DNA of 57,618 nucleotides from Methylophaga sp. (GTDB lineage: Bacteria > Pseudomonadota > Gammaproteobacteria > Nitrosococcales > Methylophagaceae): positions 89,892 to 147,509 of the forward strand of contig NVVW01000003.1 of the NCBI GenBank assembly GCA_002733505.1, given 5' to 3'. The translations under genes and the position numbers were made by a program. Positions 1-9,931 of the stretch are shown piece after piece. Under the pieces are notes generated by a model. The model worked only from the letters and a program-made list of their open reading frames with translations, was not told the origin of the DNA and made no database searches. The number at the start of each line of letters is the position of its first letter. The first letter of the stretch is position 1.

Positions 1-180
1 CTTGGAAACGTGGCAAAAGCAAAGGGCATGACCCAAATAGCTAAAGATACAGGTTTGGGTCGTGAAAGCTTATACAAAGCTATTTCAGGTGCATCACAAC
101 CAAAACTAGATACCGTATCTAAAATATTAAATGCTATTGGATTATCTCTAGACATTAAACAAGGATCGGTAAGCCATTAA
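1..180 (+). CDS. Partial addiction-module antidote (HTH antitoxin), C-terminal 59 residues
   Basis: Frame 1 is open from the window edge to TAA at 178-180. The peptide (MTQIAKDTGL, RESLYKAISG, PKLDTVSKIL) is the helix-turn-helix part of the putative addiction-module antidote family, which is DNA-binding and usually paired with a RelE/HigB-like toxin encoded just upstream. The start codon and any toxin gene lie outside the window. In the family this protein neutralises the toxin and represses its own promoter. The family assignment rests on the HTH pattern and the C-terminal ending typical of the group. A plain Cro/CI-type regulator is the alternative. Confidence 0.7.
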   Translation, partial: LGNVAKAKGMTQIAKDTGLGRESLYKAISGASQPKLDTVSKILNAIGLSLDIKQGSVSH

Positions 181-210
181 GATTCAGCGTGCCCCTAGTG
201 GTTAAAGGGG

Positions 211-233
211 TTAAAGGGGACGCTACCCTTTAA
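211..233. repeat. Small REP-like palindrome
   Basis: TTAAAGGG and CCCTTTAA form perfect 8-bp arms around a 7-base loop, and a second TTAAAGGGG lies directly upstream (202-210). The motif resembles palindromes found beside REP-associated (RAYT) transposases in proteobacteria, but no such transposase is in the window. The rest of 181-447 holds no convincing gene, only a short GC-rich inverted repeat near 433-445 at the 3' side of yoeB. Confidence 0.4.
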
Positions 234-447
234 TTGCACCCAATTGATAATAATGCAATTTATCCTGACATAGGGGGATCTCCACCCAATACCAGATAAC
301 GCTACTTCATTACCCAGGCTATGTGATATTTGTAATCCCAAATAGTGTGATCACCATGTTTATAATTGCAATTGTGCATTCACTAAGCATACCGCCTGAC
401 CCTAGCCGCCCAAAGGCGTGGGATTTACGGATCCCCTATCGGGGGCT

Positions 448-717
448 TTAAAATTGATCGTAATGACCACCAATAGCATAGATATAAACACTGTCTTTAT
501 CGTATTTATAAATAACTCGGTCTTTCTGGCTAATACGGCGAGACCACAAACCAGAGAGCTTATGCTTTAATGGTTCTGGTTTTCCAGTGCCCGCTCCTGG
601 GTCATCTCGAAGTATTTCTTTCAATAATCGGCAAAGCACCTTATGTAGTTTTTTGTCTTTCTGCCTAAGTTCTTCATATGTAGCCCAAGTGTTCCCTTCA
701 AATACCAATGATCTCAT
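448..717 (-). CDS. yoeB: YoeB-family mRNA interferase toxin
   Basis: This 89-residue protein belongs to the Txe/YoeB family of RelE-fold ribosome-dependent mRNA endonucleases. The signature C-terminal half is present: KPEPLKHKLSG, LWSRRIS, RVIYKY and the terminal GGHYDQF that holds the conserved His-Tyr of the family. E. coli YoeB is 84 residues, so the length is normal. Its start overlaps the 3' end of the antitoxin gene by 20 bp, which implies translational coupling with the antitoxin made first. No frameshift or missing key residue is seen, so the toxin looks intact. In the family the toxin cleaves mRNA in the ribosomal A site when YefM is degraded. Confidence 0.95.
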   Translation of the reverse strand: MRSLVFEGNTWATYEELRQKDKKLHKVLCRLLKEILRDDPGAGTGKPEPLKHKLSGLWSRRISQKDRVIYKYDKDSVYIYAIGGHYDQF

Positions 718-970
718 CTAGCTCTCCGGCAGTAGGCTTATACCCCTTATTTCTGGCATTTGTAGCAGCTGAGGCAGCTATTTGTTTCATTAAGTCATTG
801 TTTTGTAAAATATATAATGTTTCTTGCTCACGCTCCCAATCATCAGCGCTTAGTACAACAAAATCGTCACCACTCCTGCGTGTGACTTTAAGTGGTAAAT
901 GCTCAGTAACTACCTTCTCTACAAAGCTTTTTAGGTTTTCTCTAAATTTATTTACACTAACACTATCCAT
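698..970 (-). CDS. yefM: YefM/Phd-family antitoxin
   Basis: The protein (about 90 residues from the preferred start) has the YefM/Phd N-terminal DNA-binding fold with the VNKFRENLKSF and ADDWEREQETLYIL segments, followed by a flexible toxin-binding tail. I prefer the ATG at 970 to the in-frame GTG at 979, because AGGTGG lies 5-6 bases upstream of that ATG and the GTG is part of this ribosome-binding site. In the family it binds and silences YoeB and represses the operon through palindromes. A fitting palindrome lies directly upstream at 984-1010. Together with yoeB this is a complete type II toxin-antitoxin operon. Confidence 0.93.
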   Translation of the reverse strand: MDSVSVNKFRENLKSFVEKVVTEHLPLKVTRRSGDDFVVLSADDWEREQETLYILQNNDLMKQIAASAATNARNKGYKPTAGELDEIIGI

Positions 971-983
971 CTTAACCACCTAT

Positions 984-1010
984 ATTATGTACTGTAAATA
1001 CGTACATAAT
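984..1010 (-). promoter_or_regulatory. Likely YefM operator
   Basis: ATTATGTAC and GTACATAAT form a perfect 9-bp inverted repeat separated by 9 bases, 14 bases upstream of the yefM ATG. YefM is known to bind palindromes with a TGTACA-type core, and both arms contain TGTAC/GTACA. The role as autorepression site is inferred from position and core. Confidence 0.6.
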
Positions 1011-1104
1011 AACGGTAAAGCCCTAACAAAGCAAATACACACGGACAGTTAAAAGAGTTGCGGCTTCCGCTCTGCTACAGCATTTTTTTTGAAAATAGTG
1101 AATA

Positions 1105-1185
1105 TATACCCGTAATCATTCAATCTGTAAAAAAAATCCCTCGTCATCCTATGCTTTTAGCCGGGAGCTCCGCACAAACAAGACT
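1105..1185. repeat. Left part of repeat copy A, interrupted by the IS110 element
   Basis: Begins with the terminal inverted repeat TATACCCGTAATCATTCAA shared by the other copies in this window. It runs through the first inner hairpin arm to the CT core at 1184-1185, where the IS begins. The matching right part lies at 2449-2513. Joining the two parts restores a repeat like the intact copy at 39798-39943. Confidence 0.9.
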
Positions 1186-1239
1186 TGTATCTTAGAAGAA
1201 GTGTAAATCACCTGCAATGAGTTACACTATTCAATGAAG

Positions 1240-1405
1240 ATTGGATAAAGGGGTGGAGACATTGTAACAAGACTTAGAACAGTTAAGTTCTGTGCGGGAG
1301 ATTAATGCCCACCCCTTAAATTTAACACCTAAAATGCGAACAGTATCTTGTGCACGGAAAAGAGCCGTAGCACGTATAACGACAAGAATGCATTGGTGTT
1401 AAATG
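1240..1405 (+). ncRNA. Predicted IS110 bridge RNA with target- and donor-binding loops
   Basis: Two stem-loops with internal loops lie in the left end. The first is closed by GGGGTGG (1250-1256) with CCACCCC (1309-1315) and capped by the AGAAC/GTTCT hairpin (1276-1291). Its left strand AACAAGACT (1266-1274) equals the left flank of the insertion (1177-1185). Its right strand GCGGGAG (1294-1300) pairs with the right flank CTCCGGC at 6 of 7 positions. The second is closed by TAACACC (1323-1329) with GGTGTTA (1395-1401). Its left strand ACAGTATCT (1340-1348) equals the right end of the IS (2440-2448), and ACAAG (1382-1386) pairs with CT plus the IS left end TGT. Bridge RNAs are established for IS110 elements. 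The exact transcript ends are not visible. Confidence 0.82.
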
Positions 1406-1446
1406 CTCCAATCTTATTAATTATATCTTAAAATATAAGGCGGTGA

Positions 1447-2415
<969 letters not shown>

Positions 2416-2448
2416 TTCGATTTAGACTTGATTTTTAAGACAGTATCT

Positions 2449-2513
2449 CCGGCTAAAAGCATACCGGAGTGACGGAGGAGTGAAAATTCACACATTGAAT
2501 GATTACGAGTATA
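2449..2513. repeat. Right part of repeat copy A
   Basis: Contains the second inner arm (CCGGCTAAAAGCATACCGG) and ends with the terminal inverted repeat TTGAATGATTACGAGTATA. It is the counterpart of 1105-1185 across the IS110 insertion. Confidence 0.9.
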
Positions 2514-2780
2514 TCAGTAAAATTAGCTATGATTTCAGCAGTTACAAGATAAAGTTTCTGACCACTGGCGAGATGGTATTGCACCGGTTCACGCGCTATA
2601 GCTGTTAAATATTGCACTGTGGCGTGAGAAATTAAATAAGATACTTATTAGCGAGTCTTATATATATTGCTGAAATTTAGACTGATTTTCAGAAAATAGA
2701 ATTTTGATTTTGACTAGTACTTGTTTTGAATATTTGGATAATCGGTTATGATGATTAGCTTTCGTTATTTAAGTTGAAAT
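2514..2780. other. Gene-free leader of the polysaccharide locus
   Basis: No supported gene. The stretch is AT-rich and ends at the first glycosyltransferase gene. A TATGAT hexamer at 2746-2751, with only weak upstream -35 matches, could be a promoter for the operon, but I cannot support it further. Confidence 0.3.
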
Positions 2781-3758
2781 ATGGAAATACTTGTTGGCAT
2801 AGTTATAGTTAATTACAAAACTGCAGATTTAACCATAGAATGTTTACGATCTTTAAATAACGAGCGGGTGTTAAATTGTTTTAGAGTGATTGTTGTGGAT
2901 AATGATTCACAAGATGGGTCTTTTCAAAAAATATCTTTAGCCATTGAGGCAGAAGGTTGGGTTGATTGGGCAAAGGTGCAGTCTTCAGGGTTTAATGGTG
3001 GATTTTCTTTTGGAAATAATTTTGCAATTAGGCAATTTATAAAAGAAAAAAAGGCGCCTGAATTTATCTATTTACTTAATCCCGATACGGTTGTGATGCC
3101 TTATGCAATAAAAAGTCTAGTTTTATTTTTATTGGATCACCCTAAGGTAGGCATAGTTGGTAGTCGACTTGAGGATCCTGATGGAACTCCTCAGTGTTCT
3201 TCATTTCGGTTCCATACTTTATTGAGTGAACTGGAATCAAGTTTACGTTTTGGGCCAATAAGTCGATTGTTATCACGATGGAGAATAGCGCCAAAAATTG
3301 AAGATGATACAATAATAACTGATTGGGTAGCTGGTGCCAGCATGTTAATCCGCAGTGATGTTTTTGCAGATATTGGTCTTATGGATGAAGACTATTTTTT
3401 GTATTTTGAAGAAACGGACTTCTGCCTGCAGGCAAAACGTAAAGGTTGGGAGTGTTGGTATATTCCTAGTAGCAGGGTTGTTCATTTTGTTGGTCAGAGT
3501 ACTGGTATTATAAGTGGTAATGAAGATCGCCCAAGAAGGCCTAGCTATTGGTTTGAAGCGAGACAGCATTATTTTTTAAAGAATCATGGCCTATTCTATA
3601 CAATATTGGCTGATTTAACGTGGGGTATCGGATTTTTAATTTGGCGCCTACGCCGAATTATTCAGCGTAAGCCTGATACTGACCCAAAAAACATGCTTGT
3701 TGATTTTTGGAAAAATAGCATATTTTTCAATCTACTCGATGGCAAGCATAAATCATGA
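2781..3758 (+). CDS. Family 2 glycosyltransferase (rhamnosyltransferase-like)
   Basis: This 325-residue GT-A glycosyltransferase has the family 2 pattern: VGIVIVNYKT at the N terminus, VVDNDSQDGS, the FNGGFSFGNNFAIR segment, a DxD-like LLNPDT, then WVAGASMLIRSDVF and LDEDYF-type FEETDFCLQAKRKGW. This arrangement is typical of cytoplasmic rhamnosyl- or galactosyltransferases that extend a lipid-linked polysaccharide unit at the inner membrane. The downstream dTDP-rhamnose genes make a rhamnose donor plausible, but the sugar cannot be read from the sequence. It overlaps the next gene by 4 bp (ATGA), so the two are translationally coupled. First gene of the locus. Confidence 0.9.
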   Translation: MEILVGIVIVNYKTADLTIECLRSLNNERVLNCFRVIVVDNDSQDGSFQKISLAIEAEGWVDWAKVQSSGFNGGFSFGNNFAIRQFIKEKKAPEFIYLLNPDTVVMPYAIKSLVLFLLDHPKVGIVGSRLEDPDGTPQCSSFRFHTLLSELESSLRFGPISRLLSRWRIAPKIEDDTIITDWVAGASMLIRSDVFADIGLMDEDYFLYFEETDFCLQAKRKGWECWYIPSSRVVHFVGQSTGIISGNEDRPRRPSYWFEARQHYFLKNHGLFYTILADLTWGIGFLIWRLRRIIQRKPDTDPKNMLVDFWKNSIFFNLLDGKHKS

Positions 3759-4273
3759 TAAACTTTTTCAAAAATATAAAAAGTGATTGGGTTGCTCATG
3801 GTCGGTCTTCGTACAGGGCAGGGTTTAGAGTTTTAGTGGTTTATCGTTTTGGTAATTGGCGTATGACCATTAAACCTAAACTCCTCAGAGTACCATTCAG
3901 TACGATTTATCGTTTTTTAGAGCGACGAGTTCGTTTTAAATATGGGATTGAACTGCCTTATACGGTGATTCTTGGCGAGCGCGTAATATTTGAACATCAA
4001 CATGGTATCGTCATTCATGGTAATTGCATAATTGGTAATGATTGCATTATTCGCCAAGGTGTTACTCTTGGGAATAAATATTTAGATAAACCTTTTGATG
4101 CGCCAAAATTAGGTAACAAAGTTAATGTAGGTGCTGGAGCGAAAATTCTAGGAGCTGTAACTATTGGTGATGGCGTGACTATTGGAGCAAACGCAGTTGT
4201 TATAACTGATGTGGCTGCAGGTGATACCGTGGTTGGCATACCTGCAAAAGTAATTAGTAAAGCTAGATCATAG
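3755..4273 (+). CDS. Serine acetyltransferase-like hexapeptide acyltransferase
   Basis: The 172-residue protein has an N-terminal helical part and a C-terminal left-handed beta-helix with hexapeptide repeats (HGIVIHGNCIIGNDCIIRQGVTLG, KVNVGAGAKILGAVTIGDGVTIGANAVV). The His-containing turn and the GIPAKVI ending are typical of CysE/EpsC-like acetyltransferases. It is shorter than housekeeping CysE (about 270 residues). In this setting, coupled to glycosyltransferase genes, it more likely transfers acetyl from acetyl-CoA to a sugar of the exported polysaccharide than to serine. That role is inferred from neighbours. Coupled by ATGA to the upstream gene. Confidence 0.85.
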   Translation: MINFFKNIKSDWVAHGRSSYRAGFRVLVVYRFGNWRMTIKPKLLRVPFSTIYRFLERRVRFKYGIELPYTVILGERVIFEHQHGIVIHGNCIIGNDCIIRQGVTLGNKYLDKPFDAPKLGNKVNVGAGAKILGAVTIGDGVTIGANAVVITDVAAGDTVVGIPAKVISKARS

Positions 4274-4281
4274 CGGAAGGT

Positions 4282-5274
4282 ATGATGAGTAAAAAACTTA
4301 TAAGTCAGAAAGTTGGTGCTGTAATTATTGGTAGAAATGAAGGACTACGTTTGGTTAGGTGCCTTGAATCATTAATTAAAAATATAGATATTGTTATGTA
4401 TGTTGATTCAGGATCAACTGATAAGAGTGTTGACTCAGCTAAATCATTAGGTGTTCAAGTGCTGTCTTTAGATATGAGTATTCCGTTTACTGCGGCGCGG
4501 GCACGAAATGAAGGTGCTACACATCTTATGCAGCAGTATCCTGATTTAGAATTTATACAGTTTGTTGATGGTGATTGTGATGTCCAGTCGCAGTGGATTG
4601 AAAGTGCAAATAATTTTTTAAATGAAAACACTGAATATGCCATCGTATGCGGCCGGCGACGTGAACGTTTCCCTGAGGCATCAATATATAATCAGTTATG
4701 CGATATTGAATGGAATACGCCAATTGGTGATGCACTTGCTTGTGGTGGAGACGCTTTAATTCGGATTGAATCATTCAGGGAAGTTGATGGTTATAATGAA
4801 GAGCTAATTGCTGGCGAAGAACCAGAAATGTGTTTTCGACTTAGGCAACAAGGCTGGAAGATCAGGCGAATTGATGTTGAAATGACTTTGCATGACGCAG
4901 CGATGACTAAGCTTAGTCAATGGTGGAAAAGAACAATTCGTACTGGCTATGCATTTGCGCTAGGCAGTTCAATCCACGGCAAGTCAAAAGAGCGCTATTA
5001 CGTTAAAGAAAATCAAAGGATAATTATATGGGGATTAGTTATGCCTATAGTGATTTTTGGTTTAACAATATTAAACCCAATATCGGCAGCACTTTTTTTT
5101 GTCTATTGGGCACAAATCGTACGAGTGGCAGTCAAGCGACCAAGCTTAGGAAAAATGAAATTTATTTGGGCTGCAAGCGTGGTTTTAGGGAAGTTTCCTG
5201 AGGCTGTTGGTTTGATACAGTACAACATAAATAAAGCGACAAAGACCAGAGCACAGATCATAGAATATAAATGA
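4282..5274 (+). CDS. Family 2 glycosyltransferase with C-terminal membrane segments
   Basis: The 330-residue protein begins with a GT-A domain: [19 protein letters not shown], the AARARNEG segment, FVDGDCD (DxD-type metal site) and [16 protein letters not shown]. About residues 245-320 contain hydrophobic segments ([29 protein letters not shown]), so the enzyme probably sits on the inner membrane. GGAAGG lies one base before the first ATG and four before the ATG at 4285, so the later start is possible. Its last 100 residues are clearly paralogous to the C-terminal half of the chimeric gene at 7909-8721. Sugar specificity is not visible. Confidence 0.9.
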   Translation: MMSKKLISQKVGAVIIGRNEGLRLVRCLESLIKNIDIVMYVDSGSTDKSVDSAKSLGVQVLSLDMSIPFTAARARNEGATHLMQQYPDLEFIQFVDGDCDVQSQWIESANNFLNENTEYAIVCGRRRERFPEASIYNQLCDIEWNTPIGDALACGGDALIRIESFREVDGYNEELIAGEEPEMCFRLRQQGWKIRRIDVEMTLHDAAMTKLSQWWKRTIRTGYAFALGSSIHGKSKERYYVKENQRIIIWGLVMPIVIFGLTILNPISAALFFVYWAQIVRVAVKRPSLGKMKFIWAASVVLGKFPEAVGLIQYNINKATKTRAQIIEYK

Positions 5275-5284
5275 GTATAAAAAT

Positions 5285-6451
5285 ATGAAAATAGCCATTG
5301 TGGGCACAGGATATGTAGGACTCTCATTAGCGATGTTGCTAGCAAAAAATAATGAGGTGGTAGCCTTAGATGTGTCGGAAGAAAAAATAAATTTATTGAA
5401 GAATAAAAAATCTCCAATTGCTGATGTGGAAATTGAAGATTATTTAGAAAATAAAACACTAAACTTTCTTGCGACACTCGACAAAGATGTAGCATATGCT
5501 AAAGCTGATTACGTTATTATTGCGACACCAACAGATTACGATGAGGTAAGCAATTACTTTAATACATCTACTGTTGAATCAGTTATTAAAGATATTATAA
5601 AGTTGAATCCTAATGCAACGATAGTAATTAAATCAACTGTTCCTGTAGGCTATACCAGAAAAATTAACAAACAATTAGGCACAAGCAATATTATATTTTC
5701 CCCTGAGTTCTTGCGAGAAGGTAAGGCCTTACATGATAATTTACACCCTTCACGGATAATTATTGGTGAGAAATCAGAACGTGCTACTATTTTTGCAGAT
5801 TTGCTAGTACAGGGTGCGGATAAAAAAGATATAACAGTATTATTCACGGATTCTACAGAAGCAGAAGCTATAAAATTGTTCTCTAATACTTATTTAGCCA
5901 TGCGTATTGCTTACTTCAATGAGCTAGACACTTATTGTGAGACGCATGGGTTAGATAGTAAACAAGTGATTAATGGTGTAGGGCTCGATCCGAGGATCGG
6001 CGATCATTACAATAATCCATCTTTCGGCTACGGAGGCTACTGCCTCCCTAAAGATACCAAGCAACTATTGGCTAATTATCAAGACGTACCTAGTGATATC
6101 ATTAGAGCTATTGTCGATTCAAATACGACAAGGAAAGATTTTATTGCAGCCCAAATTGTAAGCAAAAATCCTAAAGTAGTGGGTATTTATAGACTTATTA
6201 TGAAACAAGGATCGGATAATTTTCGAGCTTCGGCTATACAGGGTGTTATGAAACGGATTAAAGCCAAAGGAATAGAAGTTGTAGTGTATGAGCCTGAATT
6301 AAAGGAAAGAAAATTTTTTCATTCAAGGGTTATACGTGATTTGGAAGAATTTAAGACTATATCTGATTTGATAATTGCTAATCGACTAACGGATGATATC
6401 AAAGACGTTGGAGAGAAAATTTATACTCGAGATCTCTTTGGCAGTGATTGA
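5285..6451 (+). CDS. ugd: UDP-glucose 6-dehydrogenase
   Basis: At 388 residues this matches the length of the E. coli-type enzyme. It oxidises UDP-glucose twice with NAD+ to UDP-glucuronic acid. The N-terminal Rossmann motif is [10 protein letters not shown], the central segments are [13 protein letters not shown] and [24 protein letters not shown], and the catalytic cysteine lies in [14 protein letters not shown]. The C-terminal UDP-binding domain is complete. The gene lies 10 bp after the glycosyltransferase and should be cotranscribed. It suggests that the polysaccharide contains glucuronic acid or a sugar derived from it. Confidence 0.95.
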   Translation: MKIAIVGTGYVGLSLAMLLAKNNEVVALDVSEEKINLLKNKKSPIADVEIEDYLENKTLNFLATLDKDVAYAKADYVIIATPTDYDEVSNYFNTSTVESVIKDIIKLNPNATIVIKSTVPVGYTRKINKQLGTSNIIFSPEFLREGKALHDNLHPSRIIIGEKSERATIFADLLVQGADKKDITVLFTDSTEAEAIKLFSNTYLAMRIAYFNELDTYCETHGLDSKQVINGVGLDPRIGDHYNNPSFGYGGYCLPKDTKQLLANYQDVPSDIIRAIVDSNTTRKDFIAAQIVSKNPKVVGIYRLIMKQGSDNFRASAIQGVMKRIKAKGIEVVVYEPELKERKFFHSRVIRDLEEFKTISDLIIANRLTDDIKDVGEKIYTRDLFGSD

Positions 6452-6488
6452 TAAATTAATTAACTAAAATATTTTGAGTCTTGACAGT

Positions 6489-7607
6489 ATGAATTATAAA
6501 TATGTAACTCGATTTTCTGCTGATATGTATCGTTACAAAGCAAAGAAAACGAGAAAATGGAAGAATCTAAGTGGCCGAAGAGTGCTTTTTATCACAGAAA
6601 ACAGAAAAATTTGCGATAGTCAGATTTATCCATTTTATTTTTATAATAATGAAATTAGTAGGCTTTTTGGGCCTACGGAATTTAGAGAAATTAACATTGA
6701 TCTGTTTGAGAGATATTATACGCTGGGTGAAATGGGAGGGGCTGACATTGTTTTTTTTCAACCATGCTTCAACAAAGATCATAAGTTGATAGTTGCACTG
6801 CTGTCACAGATTCGAGATGCCAACCCTACAGCAAAAGTTATTTTCTTAGATTCGTTTGCGCCATTAGATCTTCGATTTGCCGATTTGGCTTCTCCGTTAA
6901 TTGACTTTTATATTAAAAAACATGTATTTCAAGAACGTGGAATCTATTCTCAGTCAACACATGGAGATACTAATTTAGTAGAATATTATAACGATCTATA
7001 TGGCTTGCCTCAGGACGATGTGGTTAAGTTTAATATTCCAGATAACTTTATGGAAAAACTAGTAGTGGGGCCAAGCTTTTTTACCTCTAGACAAATGCTG
7101 CCAGTACTGACAGCAAACCCTAGCTCTCCTAAGTTTGCTAAAAAAAATGATGTGCACGCTCGGCTTGGAGCCACGGGGACGGGTTGGTATCAAAAAATGC
7201 GTGAACATGCATTGTTGGCATGTACGCAATTTAAAGCTAATTCAATTGTTACATCAGCTGCTGTTTCAAATTCGAACTATATGAAGGAGCTTAGATCTTC
7301 CCGGATCTGTTTTAGTCCTTTTGGTTATGGGGAGGTGTGCTGGAGAGATTATGAAGCAATTATGTGCGGTGCTTTGTTAATAAAGCCAGATATGTCACAT
7401 ATTGAAACCAACCCAAATATATTTATTCCTTTTGAAACATACATTCCGGTAGCATGGGATTTTTCTGATTTAGCAGAAAAGGTAAATTATTACCTTGAAC
7501 ATGAGGATGAGAGGGAGAAAATTACTAGAGCTGCTTATGATGTTCTTTATGATTACATCCAAGATAATGGATTTGTGAAGCAATTTTCAATGCTATTAAC
7601 TTCATAA
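6489..7607 (+). CDS. Family 1-type glycosyltransferase (CgeB/GT-B like)
   Basis: The protein (about 372 residues) has no clear N-terminal signature, but its C-terminal part has the GT-B acceptor/donor pattern: CFSPFGYGEVCWRDYEAIMCGALLIKP, followed by NIFIPFETYIPVAWDFSDLAEKVNYYL. This matches the glycosyl-transferase family 1 domain found in CgeB-like proteins. I prefer ATG at 6489 over the TTG at 6474, because a GAG lies about 10 bases upstream and the TTG has none. The gene follows ugd by 37 bp. The substrate is unknown. It ends the first group of polysaccharide genes before repeat copy B. Confidence 0.75.
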   Translation: MNYKYVTRFSADMYRYKAKKTRKWKNLSGRRVLFITENRKICDSQIYPFYFYNNEISRLFGPTEFREINIDLFERYYTLGEMGGADIVFFQPCFNKDHKLIVALLSQIRDANPTAKVIFLDSFAPLDLRFADLASPLIDFYIKKHVFQERGIYSQSTHGDTNLVEYYNDLYGLPQDDVVKFNIPDNFMEKLVVGPSFFTSRQMLPVLTANPSSPKFAKKNDVHARLGATGTGWYQKMREHALLACTQFKANSIVTSAAVSNSNYMKELRSSRICFSPFGYGEVCWRDYEAIMCGALLIKPDMSHIETNPNIFIPFETYIPVAWDFSDLAEKVNYYLEHEDEREKITRAAYDVLYDYIQDNGFVKQFSMLLTS

Positions 7608-7710
7608 GTTCGACCAGAATAGTGGAAAGATGATTCTCTGCATGTAATGAGGGGACTAATTATCCATAAGCATTTATGGCCATGATATAATTTTGACATC
7701 AAAGTCTATA

Positions 7711-7879
7711 GATACCCATAATCATTGAAACTGAAAAAAATCCTCATCATCCCGGTATGCTTACCCAGTCAAGCTGAGCACAAGCTTAGCCGGGATCTCC
7801 GCACAAGCAAGACTCCGGCTAAAAGAATACCGGAGTGACGAAAGAGCGAAAACCCACAGATTGAATGATTACGGGTATA
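7711..7879. repeat. Palindromic interspersed repeat, copy B
   Basis: A 169-bp element with imperfect terminal repeats (ATACCCATAATCATTGAAAC at the left, TTGAATGATTACGGGTATA at the right). It encloses two inner hairpins with CCCGG/CCGGG and CTCCGG/CCGGAG arms. The left hairpin carries the 25-bp insert CCCAGTCAAGCTGAGCACAA seen in other copies. The IS110 target here differs by one base (AGCAAGACT). The remaining bases of 7608-7908 hold nothing recognisable. Confidence 0.9.
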
Positions 7880-7908
7880 TACGGGACATCTAAAAATATA
7901 GGAATAGA

Positions 7909-8721
7909 ATGAATATAGCAATATTAGGCTGTGGCTACGTGGCAAATATGTATTTGCTTACTTTGGCGATGCATCCTGAGTTGAAACTAATGGGTGTTAT
8001 GGATATTGAGCGGTCACGGGCAGAAAATTTAGCGCGTATTTCTGCAACAAAAGTATATCCGGATCTCCAATCATTATTAAGTGATTCAAGTGTGGATCTT
8101 GTTGTTAATCTTACTATTTCTCAAGCTCATTATGAAACGTCGCTGGCATGTCTGAAAGCGGGTAAACACGTATATACAGAAAAGCCACTTGCTATGAATT
8201 TCTCAGAGGCGTCGTTATTAGTTGACGTTGCTGAATCAAAAGGATTAATGTTGGCTTCTGCTCCTTGCACTTTGATGAGTCAATCAGCTCAAACACTATG
8301 GCATTCTGTTCGGGATAATTTAGCTGGAAAGATCAGACTGATTTATGCGGAAATGGATGATGGGATGGTTTCTCGTGGCCCCGTTCGAAAAGGGTATGCT
8401 TTTGCACTAGGTTGTTCAATTCATGGTAAATCAGAAGAGCAATATTGGGTTAAAGAAAATCAAAGAATAATAATATGGGGCTTGGTTATCCCTTTATTCA
8501 TTGTAGGTTTGACAATGTTAAATCCAGCATTTTCAGTACTGTTGTTTGTCTATGCAGCACAAATTATAAGAGTTGCTAGAAAACGACATAACCTAGGTAA
8601 TATGAAATTCATTTGGGCTATAAGTCTAGTATTGGGGAAGATTCCTGAAGCTATTGGTTTTCTTCAGTTTTATAGACACAAAACTACAAATAAAAGTTCT
8701 CAAATAATAGAGTGTAAATAA
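7909..8721 (+). CDS. Chimeric gene: Gfo/Idh/MocA oxidoreductase N terminus joined to glycosyltransferase C terminus
   Basis: Residues 1 to about 155 are the NAD(P)-binding part of a Gfo/Idh/MocA dehydrogenase (ILGCGYVANMYLLTL, VYPDLQSLL, the EKPLA motif with the catalytic-region Lys, and YAEMDDGMV). The sugar-binding half of that family is missing. From about residue 160 ([31 protein letters not shown]) to the end the protein is homologous to the last 110 residues of the GT2 protein encoded at 4282-5274, but lacks its catalytic domain. The reading frame is intact across the join. It is probably the product of a deletion between two neighbouring genes and unlikely to have either enzyme activity. 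Coupled to the next gene (2-bp gap). Confidence 0.85.
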   Translation: MNIAILGCGYVANMYLLTLAMHPELKLMGVMDIERSRAENLARISATKVYPDLQSLLSDSSVDLVVNLTISQAHYETSLACLKAGKHVYTEKPLAMNFSEASLLVDVAESKGLMLASAPCTLMSQSAQTLWHSVRDNLAGKIRLIYAEMDDGMVSRGPVRKGYAFALGCSIHGKSEEQYWVKENQRIIIWGLVIPLFIVGLTMLNPAFSVLLFVYAAQIIRVARKRHNLGNMKFIWAISLVLGKIPEAIGFLQFYRHKTTNKSSQIIECK

Positions 8722-8723
8722 GT

Positions 8724-9929
8724 ATGCATGTAGCCTATTTCACCAATCAATATCCTAAAGTCAGTCATAGCTTTATTCGCCGTGAAATATTAGCTTTGGA
8801 ACAATTAGGTCATAGTGTTGAACGTTTTGCTTTGCGTTCTGATGCAGCAGAATTAGTTGACCCTGCCGATCAGTTAGAATTTGGTAAAACAGCTTATATT
8901 TTATCTGACTCGAAGTTAAGGCTTGTTTTACAATCGCTTACGGTATTTATTGTTCACCCAATAAAATTTATTACGACTTTGTTTTTTGCGATTAAATTGG
9001 GTTTTCGTTCTGATCGTGGCGTTTTAAGGCATATTGCCTATTTTGTTGAAAGTTGTACTTTATTAAAGTGGCAATTACAAACGGGCATTGAACATATTCA
9101 TGCCCACTTTGGTACCAATTCGACTACGGTTGTAATGTTTTCTTATTTATTAGGCGGCGTAGGCTATAGTTTTACGGTACATGGTCCTGAAGAATTTGAT
9201 AAGCCTGAATTTATTTCACTGGCAGAAAAAATTAAATATTGTCGATTTGTGGTGGCTATTAGTTCGTATGGTCGTAGTCAATTATTCAGGTGGATCCCTT
9301 TAGAGCAATGGCATAAGGTGAAGGTTGTTCATTGTGGCTTGGATGATGCTTTTTTAGCAGATATTGCTACAGATCCAAATGTATCAAATCAGCTGGTTTG
9401 TGTGGGTCGTTTATGTGAGCAAAAAGGACAACTTTTATTATTAAAATCTATGAGGTCATTACGTGATGCAGGTATAAATTGTAAGCTTGTACTGGCAGGT
9501 GATGGTCCTATGAGAGCAGAGGTTGAAAGAAGAATATCGGAATATGAATTGTCTGATCGAGTTGAAATAACAGGTTGGATATCAAGTGAGCAAGTAAAGA
9601 TGTTGTTAGTAGAATCTCGAGGCTTAGTGCTGCCCAGCTTTGCAGAAGGTTTACCTGTAGTTATTATGGAAGCATTGGCTTTATACCGCCCGGTGATTAC
9701 CACATATGTTGCCGGGATCCCCGAACTGGTTAAAAACAAACATAATGGTTGGTTGATACCTGCGGGTGACAGTGATGCGCTTACAGTAGCCATGAAATTA
9801 TTACTTGATGCTGATGGGCAAACATTATCAATGATGGGCTTAAATGGGCACAAGGCTGTGAATGAACAGCATAATATTAGAATCGAAGCAGAAAAACTTG
9901 CAACACACATTGAAAGAGGTATCAATTAG
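8724..9929 (+). CDS. Family 4 glycosyltransferase (GT-B)
   Basis: The 401-residue protein has the GT4 architecture. The N-terminal domain contains YFTNQYPKVSHSFIRREI and HAHFGTN. The C-terminal donor-binding domain shows LVCVGRLCEQKGQLLLLKSM, LVLAGDGPMRAEVE, ITGWISSEQV and the E-x7-E motif in SFAEGLPVVIMEALALYRPVITTYVAGIPELV. Such enzymes are retaining transferases acting at the cytoplasmic face of the membrane. The FPxxSETFI-like start (YPKVSHSFI) is typical of colanic-acid and exosortase-associated polysaccharide clusters. It lies between the chimera and a GT2 gene with 2-bp gaps, so all should be cotranscribed. Donor sugar unknown. Confidence 0.92.
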   Translation: MHVAYFTNQYPKVSHSFIRREILALEQLGHSVERFALRSDAAELVDPADQLEFGKTAYILSDSKLRLVLQSLTVFIVHPIKFITTLFFAIKLGFRSDRGVLRHIAYFVESCTLLKWQLQTGIEHIHAHFGTNSTTVVMFSYLLGGVGYSFTVHGPEEFDKPEFISLAEKIKYCRFVVAISSYGRSQLFRWIPLEQWHKVKVVHCGLDDAFLADIATDPNVSNQLVCVGRLCEQKGQLLLLKSMRSLRDAGINCKLVLAGDGPMRAEVERRISEYELSDRVEITGWISSEQVKMLLVESRGLVLPSFAEGLPVVIMEALALYRPVITTYVAGIPELVKNKHNGWLIPAGDSDALTVAMKLLLDADGQTLSMMGLNGHKAVNEQHNIRIEAEKLATHIERGIN

Positions 9930-9931
9930 TA

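Noticed and set aside
708..1052. 114-aa ORF on the plus strand
   Set aside because: It is antisense to yefM and runs across the yefM operator. No family motif.
2514..2780. Remnant of a transposase or other gene before the first glycosyltransferase
   Set aside because: Short open stretches exist, but none gives a recognisable peptide.
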